The notes under the pieces are model-generated. The model had not been told where the DNA came from. It did no database searches and saw only the letters and a list, made by a program, of their open reading frames with translations. A program made the position numbers and the translations under genes. This document shows, in pieces, positions 50,672-58,899 of a stretch of DNA of 64,000 nucleotides. Numbering within the stretch: the first letter of the stretch is position 1; every line of letters begins with the position of its first letter. Origin of the DNA: Corynebacterium glyciniphilum AJ 3170 (GTDB lineage Bacteria; Actinomycetota; Actinomycetes; Mycobacteriales; Mycobacteriaceae); NCBI RefSeq assembly GCF_000626675.1, contig NZ_CP006842.1, positions 372,001 to 436,000 of the forward strand, in the 5' to 3' direction.

Positions 50672-51256
50672 ATGCGTTCAACCGAGATTCTTGAGGCCGC
50701 AGTCGTCGAATTCGCCGCCCACGGATTCGCCGGCGCCACCGTGCGCGGCATCGCCCGTGCCGCCGGTGTGTCCCCGGGGCTCGTGCTGCACCACTTCGGT
50801 TCCCGCGACGGGTTGCGTGAGGAGTGCGACAACCACGTCTTCGCAGCGATCACCGAGGTGAAGAGGGCCAATGCTGACCGTGGGACCGCGGCACTGCCCA
50901 CCATGCTCGCCGACCCGCGCATGCGCGTGTATGTCGACTACCTCGTGGCCTCGCTCGTCGACCCGTCGGAACACGGTCAACGGTTCTTCGACCACTACGT
51001 GGACACCGTCGAGGAGATCCTTGATGACGGTTTCGCCGGGTACACCTTCCGCAGGATGGGCGGAAAAGCCGGGGAGGCGTCTGAGGACCGACGTGCCAGG
51101 GCGTGTGCTGTCGCACTGCTGGGTCTGGCACCGGCCATGCTGCACCAGCGTGCCGGCACGGTTCTCGGCACAGCGGACATGCCGGAGACCCTGTCACGGC
51201 TCGGGCCGCAACTGTTCGACATCTACCTGCACGGACTCATCGAGGAGAAACCATGA
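50672..51256 (+). CDS. TetR/AcrR regulator of the ABC-2 exporter
   Basis: A 194-residue regulator: [33 protein letters not shown] (about 23-52), then a helical ligand domain. The ATG at 50672 lies 9 nt after the palindrome and has no RBS. Its stop overlaps the ATG of the ABC ATPase gene (ATGA), so regulator and exporter are one operon under autocontrol. Confidence 0.92.
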   Translation: MRSTEILEAAVVEFAAHGFAGATVRGIARAAGVSPGLVLHHFGSRDGLREECDNHVFAAITEVKRANADRGTAALPTMLADPRMRVYVDYLVASLVDPSEHGQRFFDHYVDTVEEILDDGFAGYTFRRMGGKAGEASEDRRARACAVALLGLAPAMLHQRAGTVLGTADMPETLSRLGPQLFDIYLHGLIEEKP

Positions 51257-52173
51257 CCAGCTCTGAGCCTGCTGTCGATCTTCGCGGCGTCACCAAGAAG
51301 TTCGGCCATGTCACCGCTCTCGACGGCCTCAGCCTCCAGGTGGGACAAGGGGAAGTCCACGGGTTTCTCGGACCGAACGGAGCGGGGAAGTCCACGGCGA
51401 TCCGCATTCTCCTGGGGATCCTCCGGCACGACGACGGCCGGGCTCGGCTGCTCGGTGGTGACCCCTGGAAGGACGCTGTCAGTCTGCACCGACGTCTGGC
51501 CTATGTTCCGGGTGACGTCGAGTTGTGGCCGAACCTCACCGGAGGCGAGGCGATCGACCTGTTCGCACGGCTGCGGTGCGGTCGCGGTGGCACCGGTGCC
51601 GTCGACACCCGACGACGCGATGAACTCATCGACCGTTTCCAGCTCGATCCCCGGAAGAAAGGGCGCACCTACTCCAAAGGAAACCGGCAGAAGGTCGCCT
51701 TGATCTCCGCCCTGGCATCCGACGTTGACCTGCTGCTGCTCGATGAACCGACCTCCGGCCTGGACCCCCTGATGGAGGCGGAGTTCCAGGAGTGCATCCG
51801 TGAAGCCGTCCGCGATGACGGGCGCACCGTCCTGCTGTCCAGCCACATTCTCGCCCAGGTCGAGGCTCTGGCTGACCGCATCTCGATCATCCGGGAGGGG
51901 CGCGACGTGGAGACCGGGACCCTGGACGATCTCCGGCACCTGCAGCGCACCGCAGTCTCCGTCCGCACCGACCGGCCGCTGGACGGCTTCGCCGACCGCG
52001 ACGGTATCCACGACCTGACCGTCGACGGTGGCGGACACGTGCACTTCGCTGCGGACACATCAGCCCTGCCCGGCATCATGGGTGAGCTTGCCGCACACGG
52101 TATCCGGACGATCACCGCCACGCCGCCGACACTGGAGCAGCTGCTGCTGCGGCATTACGGGGATGCGTCATGA
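51253..52173 (+). CDS. ABC transporter ATPase, multidrug/antibiotic (ABC-2 partner)
   Basis: 306 residues from ATG 51253, behind GAGGAGAAACC. Walker [15 protein letters not shown]-loop VPGDVELWP, signature region [16 protein letters not shown] (degenerate: SKGNRQ instead of LSGGQ), Walker [13 protein letters not shown] and H-loop LLSSHI. The YSKGNRQK form is typical of the DrrA-like branch serving ABC-2 permeases. Overlaps both neighbours by 4 nt. Confidence 0.92.
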   Translation: MTSSEPAVDLRGVTKKFGHVTALDGLSLQVGQGEVHGFLGPNGAGKSTAIRILLGILRHDDGRARLLGGDPWKDAVSLHRRLAYVPGDVELWPNLTGGEAIDLFARLRCGRGGTGAVDTRRRDELIDRFQLDPRKKGRTYSKGNRQKVALISALASDVDLLLLDEPTSGLDPLMEAEFQECIREAVRDDGRTVLLSSHILAQVEALADRISIIREGRDVETGTLDDLRHLQRTAVSVRTDRPLDGFADRDGIHDLTVDGGGHVHFAADTSALPGIMGELAAHGIRTITATPPTLEQLLLRHYGDAS

Positions 52174-53795
52174 CGGCGGAACTGACCGGCACCTGGACGC
52201 TGCTGCGGCTCATGCTGCGCCGTGACCGCGTCCGCCTCCCCGGCTGGGTGCTCGGCATGGCGGTGCTCACAGCGTACTTCGCCAACGCCCTGGGGGCGGT
52301 GGCGGACGAGGAATCCCTGGCGGGACTGGCATCCCTGGCCACCACCCCGGTGATGGGCCTGATCGGTGGGCCAGGGTACGGCTTCAACGAGATCACCCTG
52401 CCGCGGCTGTTCGCAGGAATGTACGGCCTTTATCTGATGATCGGCGCGGCACTCATGACAATGACGACCGTGTCCCGCCACACCCGGGTTGAGGAGCAGA
52501 CAGGCCGGGCCGAATTGCTGCGCGCCAACGTGGTCGGACGGCATGCCCAGCTCGTCGCAGCACTGCTCCTGTCCACGCTCATGACCGCCCTGCTGACGGC
52601 GGTCATGTGGGTTGTCGTCCAGTTCTCCGTGATGGACCCGGGGCCGACGTCGGCGAACCTGTTGTTCGTCGCCAGCGTCGGCGCGGTCGGTCTGGTGTTC
52701 ACCGGAATTGCAGCGGTGACTGTACAACTGTCGCCGTTTTCCCGCGTGGGGTCATCGGTGGCCGGTGCCGTGCTTGCGGTCACCTTCGTCATCCGGGGGC
52801 TGGGGGACATGTCCGCGTTGCAACAGGGGCACGACAGTGGGGTTGCCTGGTTGTCCTGGCTCTCCCCGCTGGGATGGTCGCAGCAGACCGCGCCCTACAC
52901 CCTCGACCGGTGGTGGCCGTTGCTGTTCTCGCTCGGCGCCACCGTCGTCCTGACCGGTATCGGCGTGGCATTACAGTCGCGCCGGGACCTGGCCGCGGGA
53001 CTCGTACCGGACCGTCCTGGCCCCGCGGTCGCGGCATCCTGGTTGGGCAGTCCGGTGGCCCTCGCATTCCGGCTTCAGCGGGCGTCGCTGATGGGGTGGT
53101 CCGTTGCGATGCTGGTGGCCGGCGCCATCTTCGGCGCTTTCGCCGGGCCGATGGCAGACGGCGCAGACTCCATGCCACCGGAGATTATGGAGGTGCTCGG
53201 CGGGGAGAGGGGGATCGTCGACGGCTATCTCGGGTTCATGGGCATCTACTTCGCGGTGATGATCGCGGTGTACGCCCTGTTGTCCGTGCAGTCGCTGCGG
53301 AGTCAGGAACAGGGGTTCCATACCGAGACGGTACTGTCCACCGCGGTGTCAAGGAGCTCCTGGCAGTTGTCCTGGACCGGGGTCACAGCAGCCGGCGCGG
53401 TGTGGTTGTCCGCTCTTGCAGGTGTGGGGGAGGGGATCGGTGCCGCCGCGGGCCTCGGTGATGCCGGTCTGGTCGGACGAACCCTGGTGGGGCACGTGGC
53501 GCAGGTGCCGGCGGTGTGGGTCCTGCTCGGCATCGGCGTCCTGCTGTACGGAGCGTTCCCACGGTTCGTGGGGCTGGCGTGGGCGCTCCTGGGGTACTCC
53601 ACGCTGCTCGTGCTCTTCGGAGAGATGATCAAGGTGCCTGAGGGCGTCCTCGACACGTCGGTGTTCCGGCATATCGGACAGTATCCCGCCGAAGCGTTGT
53701 CCTGGGGTGCCGTCGGTGCTCTGGCGGTACTGGCCATGGTGTTCACCGCGTTGGGTGCCTGGGCGTTCCGACATCGTGACCTGGCCACGACCTGA
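52170..53795 (+). CDS. ABC-2 multidrug exporter permease (double-length)
   Basis: A 541-residue membrane protein with about 12 helices in two halves (split near residue 280), the arrangement of the actinobacterial tetronasin-type exporters. [19 protein letters not shown] is the usual start of this group. Works with the preceding ATPase; substrate unknown. Its stop codon lies inside a 10-nt tandem repeat. Confidence 0.88.
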   Translation: MTAELTGTWTLLRLMLRRDRVRLPGWVLGMAVLTAYFANALGAVADEESLAGLASLATTPVMGLIGGPGYGFNEITLPRLFAGMYGLYLMIGAALMTMTTVSRHTRVEEQTGRAELLRANVVGRHAQLVAALLLSTLMTALLTAVMWVVVQFSVMDPGPTSANLLFVASVGAVGLVFTGIAAVTVQLSPFSRVGSSVAGAVLAVTFVIRGLGDMSALQQGHDSGVAWLSWLSPLGWSQQTAPYTLDRWWPLLFSLGATVVLTGIGVALQSRRDLAAGLVPDRPGPAVAASWLGSPVALAFRLQRASLMGWSVAMLVAGAIFGAFAGPMADGADSMPPEIMEVLGGERGIVDGYLGFMGIYFAVMIAVYALLSVQSLRSQEQGFHTETVLSTAVSRSSWQLSWTGVTAAGAVWLSALAGVGEGIGAAAGLGDAGLVGRTLVGHVAQVPAVWVLLGIGVLLYGAFPRFVGLAWALLGYSTLLVLFGEMIKVPEGVLDTSVFRHIGQYPAEALSWGAVGALAVLAMVFTALGAWAFRHRDLATT

Positions 53796-53810
53796 CACCA
53801 CCTGACACCA
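53791..53810. repeat. 10-bp tandem duplication at the permease stop
   Basis: CCTGACACCA is repeated exactly twice; the first copy contains the permease stop codon (TGA, 53793-53795). Probably a slippage duplication just ahead of the ABC-F promoter. Confidence 0.6.
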
Positions 53811-53828
53811 CCTGCTACGGTGAACGCC

Positions 53829-53876
53829 ATGACTGACATGGGATTCTCGATCGCCAGGATCTGGGGCCACCGCTGA
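53829..53876 (+). CDS. Leader peptide of the ABC-F gene
   Basis: A 15-codon frame, MTDMGFSIARIWGHR, ends 123 nt before the ABC-F start. TACGGT at 53816-53821 could be a -10 element, which would put the transcript start at or near the ATG (leaderless). An in-frame GTG at 53820 is an alternative. Its last three codons lie in the left arm of a GC-rich hairpin (53867-53885) and its stop codon in the loop, the layout of ribosome-stalling attenuators that control antibiotic-resistance ABC-F genes. Confidence 0.6.
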   Translation: MTDMGFSIARIWGHR

Positions 53877-53885
53877 CGGCGGTGG
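53867..53885 (+). promoter_or_regulatory. Hairpin 1:2 of the candidate ABC-F attenuator
   Basis: CCACCGC (53867-53873) pairs with GCGGTGG (53879-53885), loop TGACG. The alternative pairing GACGGCGG (53875-53882) with CCGCCGTC (53915-53922) uses the same middle strand, so the two folds exclude each other. A ribosome held at the end of the leader ORF would favour the second fold. Confidence 0.6.
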
Positions 53886-53935
53886 GGACTCCTGGCATCT
53901 GACTGACTTCTCTTCCGCCGTCTCCGACGATGATT

Positions 53936-53967
53936 CATCGCCGGGCGATGCATGTTGTGCTGCCCGG
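53936..53967 (+). promoter_or_regulatory. Further competing hairpins ahead of the ABC-F start
   Basis: CATCGC/GCGATG (53936-53941 and 53945-53950) and CCGGGC/GCCCGG (53941-53946 and 53962-53967) overlap and cannot form together. They lie 33-64 nt before the ABC-F start codon. Confidence 0.45.
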
Positions 53968-53999
53968 CTCCGGACCACGACACTGGAGTACAAGGACAC

Positions 54000-55619
54000 A
54001 TGTCCCGTCAGACCAACCCCGAAGAACAACAATCCCACATTCGCGCCGTTGACCTCGGTATAGCTATCGCCGGACGGACGATTCTCACCGGCGTCACCGC
54101 CACTGTCTCACCAGGGAACCGCCTGGTCATCGTTGGCGAGAACGGTGTCGGCAAGACCACCCTGCTGCACACGCTCGCCGGGTTGCGTGAGCCGGACGTG
54201 GGCAGTGTGACCCGCGCCGGCACCGTTACCCTCGTGCGGCAGGCCATGCACGACGACCCCGGCCACACCGTCGGCGACCTGATCGCCGACGCCACCGCCG
54301 AGGCCGACCGCGCTCTCGCCGACCTCGACACTGCCGCCCTCGCCGAGGGCGCCGACGGTGTGGCTGCCGCCGAGCAGGCCTTCACCCGTGCCCTCGACCG
54401 CGCGAACAGTCTCGACGCCTGGGATGCGGCGCGGCGCGTCGACGTCGCCCTGGCCGGACTGGACGCCTGCACCGACCGCAGCCGCGTACTGCACACCCTG
54501 TCCCACGGGCAGCGTTACCGCGTGCGACTGGCCTGCGCCCTCGGCCGCGACGGCAGCCTGCTGCTCGATGAGCCCACCAACCACCTCGATGCCGGTGCGC
54601 TGAGCTTTCTCACCTCCCGTCTGCTGGAACGCCGCGGACCGTTGGTGGTGGTGACCCACGACCGCGCCCTGCTTCGTGACCTCACTGCCGACGGGCAGGG
54701 CACGTTCCTTGATCTCGACCCGACCTCCGACGGCACACCCCGGATGACCACGGGAACCTACGACGAGTGGGTGTCCCGCCGCCGCGCGGACCGGGAACGC
54801 TGGGAGCAGGAGTACACGGCCCAGGTTGCTGAACACGTTCGCCTCGAGGCCTCTGTCGATGAGGCCCGCGGCAGACTGAGCACCGGGTGGCGGCCAGAGA
54901 AGGGCCACAACAAGCACGGTCGTGCCACCCGTGCGGCCGGCACTGTCCAAGCTCTGCACCGCAGACAGGACGCCCTGGCCAGTCATGCCGTCGACGTCCC
55001 CGAACCACCGTTGCGGCTACGTTGGCCGGAGAGCTCTGTCGCTCCAGGTCGAATGCTGTTGACCTGCGAGGACGTGTCCGTGGACGGGCGTTTGGCAGGT
55101 CCGGTGACTTTCGGATTGTCCGGCGGGGACCGGCTCGTCCTCACCGGCCCGAACGGGGCCGGAAAGTCCACCCTCGTCGACGTCCTACGAGAACGGGTGG
55201 AGCCGACGACGGGGCGGTGCCACATCCACGACGGAGCGCGGATCAGCGTCCTGAACCAGCATGAACCGCAGTGGTCGGAGTACGCGGAGCAGCACACTCG
55301 TGCCGCCGAGGTGTACGAGCGCGTCGCAGGGACGGACGGACCGGCACTGTCGACGCTCGGCCTACTTGACCGGACGGCGCGGTCCACTCCGGTTGACCGG
55401 CTGTCGCAGGGACAGCAACGCCGTCTCCATCTCGCGCTCTGCGTGGCGACGCGTCCTCACCTCCTCATTCTCGACGAGCCGACGAACCATCTGTCCGCCA
55501 CGCTGGTTGACGAGATGACGGCGGCGTTGCGGGCGACGGAGGCTGCCGTCGTGGTGGTCACCCATGACCGGCAGATGCTGCGGGACCTCTCTGGGTGGCC
55601 GGTGCTGGCCCTGCGCTGA
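54000..55619 (+). CDS. ABC-F ATPase, probable antibiotic-resistance ribosome protection factor
   Basis: 539 residues from ATG 54000, behind AAGGA. Two ABC domains without membrane parts: Walker A GENGVGKTT and GPNGAGKST, signatures LSHGQRYRVRLA and LSQGQQRRLHLAL, Walker B LLLDEPTNHLD and LILDEPTNHLS, joined by a charged linker (residues about 255-330). ABC-F proteins act on the ribosome; those preceded by a leader ORF are typically resistance factors for macrolides, lincosamides, streptogramins or pleuromutilins. It follows a drug-exporter operon. Drug spectrum cannot be read from sequence. Confidence 0.88.
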   Translation: MSRQTNPEEQQSHIRAVDLGIAIAGRTILTGVTATVSPGNRLVIVGENGVGKTTLLHTLAGLREPDVGSVTRAGTVTLVRQAMHDDPGHTVGDLIADATAEADRALADLDTAALAEGADGVAAAEQAFTRALDRANSLDAWDAARRVDVALAGLDACTDRSRVLHTLSHGQRYRVRLACALGRDGSLLLDEPTNHLDAGALSFLTSRLLERRGPLVVVTHDRALLRDLTADGQGTFLDLDPTSDGTPRMTTGTYDEWVSRRRADRERWEQEYTAQVAEHVRLEASVDEARGRLSTGWRPEKGHNKHGRATRAAGTVQALHRRQDALASHAVDVPEPPLRLRWPESSVAPGRMLLTCEDVSVDGRLAGPVTFGLSGGDRLVLTGPNGAGKSTLVDVLRERVEPTTGRCHIHDGARISVLNQHEPQWSEYAEQHTRAAEVYERVAGTDGPALSTLGLLDRTARSTPVDRLSQGQQRRLHLALCVATRPHLLILDEPTNHLSATLVDEMTAALRATEAAVVVVTHDRQMLRDLSGWPVLALR

Positions 55620-55666
55620 AAACGGTCTGATATGACCCGGGCGAACCGAGACGCTAACCTGGGTCC

Positions 55667-56125
55667 ATGTCCACAATCAGCCATGCTCCGGCAGCCGGGG
55701 TCGAAAGCGCCCGGTCAGCACCGGGGCAGTCGGCAGAGGTTGCTCGGTCGGCGAAGCAGGTATCGCGTGCGGACCGGTTCATGCTCCGGTTGCTCCGTGT
55801 CAAGGAAGTCGACCGGATCGACATGGAGGCGGTGGCCGGCGCACACCGGGCGTTCCGCTGGGCGATCGTGTTCTCCGCCGTGCGGTGCACGATCACCTAC
55901 CTGCTGGTGCCGATCCTGATCCCTGTCGTCAGCGTCGCCGGTATGGTCGCGACTCCGCTGAGTATCACTCTGTGCCTGTTGGCGCTGGTGAACGGGACGG
56001 TGAGCATGCGTCGCTTCTGGCGCACCGACCATCCGGGCAAGTGGATGTACACATGGTTCATGGCGGTCGTGTTCCTGATCCTCATCGGGACCCTCGCCTA
56101 CGAGTTCGTCGGATTGGTGGCGTGA
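55667..56125 (+). CDS. Small membrane protein, unknown function
   Basis: A 152-residue protein with a 65-residue polar N-terminus and three predicted helices (about 65-85, 90-108, 125-148). The segment RVKEVDRIDMEAVAGAHRAFRWAIVFSAVRCTITYLLVP has a conserved look known from actinobacterial proteins of unknown function. The stop overlaps the start of the next small membrane protein (TGATG), so they form a unit. Confidence 0.75.
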   Translation: MSTISHAPAAGVESARSAPGQSAEVARSAKQVSRADRFMLRLLRVKEVDRIDMEAVAGAHRAFRWAIVFSAVRCTITYLLVPILIPVVSVAGMVATPLSITLCLLALVNGTVSMRRFWRTDHPGKWMYTWFMAVVFLILIGTLAYEFVGLVA

Positions 56126-56292
56126 TGAAACCCGAGTCAGAGGCACCTGAGGTCCCGGAGAACATGGGAGCAGCGGAAGAACAGCCTGACCAGCAGGAGA
56201 TCCCTGGTTCGTCCACCGCGGACGTGGTGACGCTGCTGTTCATGGCGGCGATGATCATTGCCACAGTGGGATGCTTCATCTTCCTGATGTGA
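56125..56292 (+). CDS. Small single-span membrane protein
   Basis: A 55-residue protein with an acidic, Pro/Glu-rich N-terminus and one C-terminal helix (VVTLLFMAAMIIATVGCFIFL). Start chosen at ATG 56125, which overlaps the stop of the preceding gene. Likely a partner of that membrane protein; function unknown. Confidence 0.65.
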   Translation: MKPESEAPEVPENMGAAEEQPDQQEIPGSSTADVVTLLFMAAMIIATVGCFIFLM

Positions 56293-56296
56293 GTGC

Positions 56297-56776
56297 TCAG
56301 GGGTTCAACATCTCCCGGCATTCTTCGGTGGTGTAGCCCTCGAGGCATTCTGCCCACTCGCGTTGGCCGTCCACCCACGGGTGGCTCGGCGTCTGTCCCT
56401 GGTTGAGCTGCCAGACATAGTTGTCGCACATGATGGCGGTACCGTCTGCTGCGACTGCTGTGCGCCCGATATCTGCACCGATGCACTGGTCACCGAGCTG
56501 AGGTCCCGTGACCTGGAGTGGCTCAGGCTGGATGGTCTCGGCCTCTGGGTTGACCGGTTCCGGTTCGGGTTGTGGCGCAGGTTCCGGTGCGACCTCGCCC
56601 TGCGTCGGATTCGGCTCGGGGGGATCATCCGGCGTGGTGGTTGTGCTGGACACGCTGGACGCCGTTGTCACGCTCGTGGCGGTTGTGGCAGATGAATCGC
56701 CGTCATCTGAACATCCCGCGAGGACGAAGGAGACGGCCGGGAGACAGACGAGGGCTGTGTATATCCTGTGTCGCAT
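56297..56776 (-). CDS. Secreted lipoprotein with Pro/Glu-rich linker
   Basis: 159 residues from ATG 56776 (MRHRIYTALVCLP). Signal peptide with lipobox LAGC near residue 21, then a Thr/Ser-rich and Pro-Glu-Pro-rich linker of about 60 residues, and a small C-terminal domain with four Cys (GDQCIGADIG, IMCDNYVW, WAECLEGYTTEECREML) that probably form two disulfides. The domain is common in corynebacterial and mycobacterial secreted proteins of unknown function. Confidence 0.75.
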   Translation of the reverse strand: MRHRIYTALVCLPAVSFVLAGCSDDGDSSATTATSVTTASSVSSTTTTPDDPPEPNPTQGEVAPEPAPQPEPEPVNPEAETIQPEPLQVTGPQLGDQCIGADIGRTAVAADGTAIMCDNYVWQLNQGQTPSHPWVDGQREWAECLEGYTTEECREMLNP

Positions 56777-56940
56777 GAAAGAACAGTAGGTCATCCTGTT
56801 TCAGGGGAAAAGTTCCCCGGTGTGCCGCGGCGACAGTCAAGTCCCGGAGAGTGGGTAACAGAATCCGGCTCCTGCCGCCACCGAAAGCCGAAAAGTGTCA
56901 CGCACCGTCAGCCGTGATCCACCTGGTGAGACCACATCCG

Positions 56941-58158
56941 TCACCCCAGCAGGTCCTCGCCCCAGTAGCTGTCCCCGGACGTCCCTGCCGGGACGTGGAA
57001 CACCGCCGAACCGACGTGGGTGATCCACTCGTTCAACCGGTCACCGTCGGCGAGTCGCTTCTGGACCGGGATGAAGGACGTGTCCGGGTCGCGCTGGAAG
57101 CAGGTGAAGATCAGGCCGGTGTCGGAGAGGTCGATCAGCTCGGCGTCCTGCAGGCCGGCCGGTCCGGCGGTGACGGGGAGGTCATAGTTGTAGGCACGCC
57201 GCAGCATGCGTTCAGCGTCGCCGTTGTGCGACGTCGCCAGGGCGACGTGGGAGTGGGCGTCGATGAGGGGGAGTCCGTCGTCGCCGATCTTGTTCACGTC
57301 GACGTCGGTGAACTCGTCGCCCCCACTCAGCGGTGCGCCTTCGACGATGGTGCGTCCCATCGCGACCTCCCGCGTGCCGCGGTCGACGGACTCCCATTCA
57401 GGCATGTCGAAGGCGACGCGTCGCACGATCATGCAGGTCCCGCCGTCGTCGTTCCAGACCTGGGTGTCGAACTCCTTCTCCGAGTGCGGGTTGACGGTGC
57501 CGTCCTTGAAGCCGAAGAGGTTGCGCGGTGTGCCGTTCTGCACGTCGAGGAAACCCGTCTGGCTCCAGGACGGTCGGGCGTAGTCGGCACCGCCGCGGAC
57601 GAGGACGCGCAGGGCGTGGGAGACTGTCGTGCGGTCGTCGCCGCAGATCTGCAGGACGATATCGCGGTCGCCCCAGGAGTCGTCGAGCCGGTCACCGGTG
57701 AAGTGAGGCAGCGGCCTCAGCCAGGCGGGGGCTTTGTCGGCGATCCCGGCGGCGGTGTAGAGCCCCCGGCCGAAACCACACGTCACGGTGAGGTTACCGG
57801 GGTTCGACGCGAGCTCGGGCTCCAGGTCGGCCAGCACGGGCGTGCCGGCGCAGAGGCGTCGGGCGTCCCCGGTCCAGATGCGGAGCAGACGCTGGACGGC
57901 TCTGCGGTCGGCACCGTCGCGCAGTGAGAAGGCGACGGTGGTGTTGTGCGACTGGGGTGGGGTGGCGATGCCGGCCTGGTGGTCACCGTCGAAGGGAACG
58001 GCGGCTGTCTCCCGTTCAGTAGTGGCGGCGTCGTCCTGTCCCTCGGAACAGGATGTGGTGACGGCGGCGGCACCGAGGACACCGAGAGTGCCGAGCCCGC
58101 CGAGGAAACCCCGACGCGTCAGGCCCCGCGACACGGTGTGTGACTCAGTGCCCGGCAT
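56941..58158 (-). CDS. Dyp-type heme peroxidase, Tat-exported
   Basis: 405 residues from ATG 58158, which overlaps the end of the preceding chaperone gene. Twin-arginine signal LTRRGFLGG at about 13-21. The DyP hallmark FGFKDGT (catalytic Asp) and DRGTREVAMGRTIVEGAPL are present, with a heme-ligand His in the C-terminal part (DAHSHVALA). Related to EfeB, which acts with EfeO/EfeU in iron uptake, though those genes are absent here. Co-transcribed with the PCu(A)C gene. Confidence 0.92.
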   Translation of the reverse strand: MPGTESHTVSRGLTRRGFLGGLGTLGVLGAAAVTTSCSEGQDDAATTERETAAVPFDGDHQAGIATPPQSHNTTVAFSLRDGADRRAVQRLLRIWTGDARRLCAGTPVLADLEPELASNPGNLTVTCGFGRGLYTAAGIADKAPAWLRPLPHFTGDRLDDSWGDRDIVLQICGDDRTTVSHALRVLVRGGADYARPSWSQTGFLDVQNGTPRNLFGFKDGTVNPHSEKEFDTQVWNDDGGTCMIVRRVAFDMPEWESVDRGTREVAMGRTIVEGAPLSGGDEFTDVDVNKIGDDGLPLIDAHSHVALATSHNGDAERMLRRAYNYDLPVTAGPAGLQDAELIDLSDTGLIFTCFQRDPDTSFIPVQKRLADGDRLNEWITHVGSAVFHVPAGTSGDSYWGEDLLG

Positions 58159-58717
58159 GCTCGTCGTGCTCACCGTCGGTGTCGTCACCGGTGCCGTAAT
58201 CCTCGTGGGCGGACTGTTGCACACGGACGGGGATGTCGCTGATCTCGTAGGTGGTGCCGTCCTCGGCGGTGAGGGTGAGAGTGAGTGCGTCGCCGGCGGC
58301 GATCTCGTCGTGGTTCTCCATGATCATGATGTGGGTGCCACCCGGTTCCATGGCGACGCTGCCGTTGGCGGGGACGACGAGGCCGTCGTCGGTCTCTTTC
58401 ATGATGCCGTCGACAGTCTCATGGAACTGGTAGACGCCGTCGAGATCACCGGTGACGCGGGTGAGGTGGATGTCCTCGTCGGTGGAGTTGGTCAGCTCGC
58501 CGAAGACCGCGGTCATGGAGGTCTCGGTGTCCTTGGCGCCAACATAACCCTCGGAGAAGGTGATGGCGTCATTGGTCTGGCCGGCCTGCGTGGTGGCGGA
58601 TGCTGCGTCGCTGCTGCCACTGTCGCTATCGCTGTCACTGCCGCAGGCGGTGAGGCCGAGGGCGAGGACGGAGGCGAGGGCGGCGGCGGTGAGGCGGCGC
58701 TTCATGGTGTCGGTCAT
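58145..58717 (-). CDS. PCu(A)C-type copper chaperone lipoprotein
   Basis: A 190-residue exported protein with lipobox LTAC near residue 25 and a Ser/Asp-rich linker. The copper site pattern is visible: FHETVDGIMKET, then MEPGGTHIMIM (His and Met ligands). The C-terminus is His-rich (HEDYG...GEHDEHAGH). PCu(A)C proteins carry copper(I) outside the cell, for example to cytochrome oxidase. Overlaps the DyP gene by 14 nt. Confidence 0.9.
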   Translation of the reverse strand: MTDTMKRRLTAAALASVLALGLTACGSDSDSDSGSSDAASATTQAGQTNDAITFSEGYVGAKDTETSMTAVFGELTNSTDEDIHLTRVTGDLDGVYQFHETVDGIMKETDDGLVVPANGSVAMEPGGTHIMIMENHDEIAAGDALTLTLTAEDGTTYEISDIPVRVQQSAHEDYGTGDDTDGEHDEHAGH

Positions 58718-58759
58718 CGAGCACTCCTGGAGGTCACGAACGAGTCTGAATTACTGGTC

Positions 58760-58775
58760 AACCTACTAGTCGGTT
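58760..58775. promoter_or_regulatory. Near-palindrome upstream of the PCu(A)C gene
   Basis: AACCTACTAGTCGGTT pairs at 7 of 8 positions. It lies 42 nt upstream of the chaperone start, in the divergent promoter region with the PepSY gene. Binding protein unknown; it does not fit the DtxR consensus well. Confidence 0.4.
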
Positions 58776-58899
58776 CTATCGTCAGAAGAGTTCCGGTACG
58801 TCATCGGGATCACGTCCGGGGGTGGAAGGGGGCATATGGCGACACCCCCGCGTGGGGACGGTCAGGAACCCGCCGGGCCTACGATCCGACAACTCCATC

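Noticed and set aside
58760-58775. DtxR (iron) box upstream of the PCu(A)C/DyP operon
   Set aside because: AACCTACTAGTCGGTT is symmetric but does not follow the TTAGG...CCTAA pattern of DtxR sites, so it is listed only as an unassigned palindrome.
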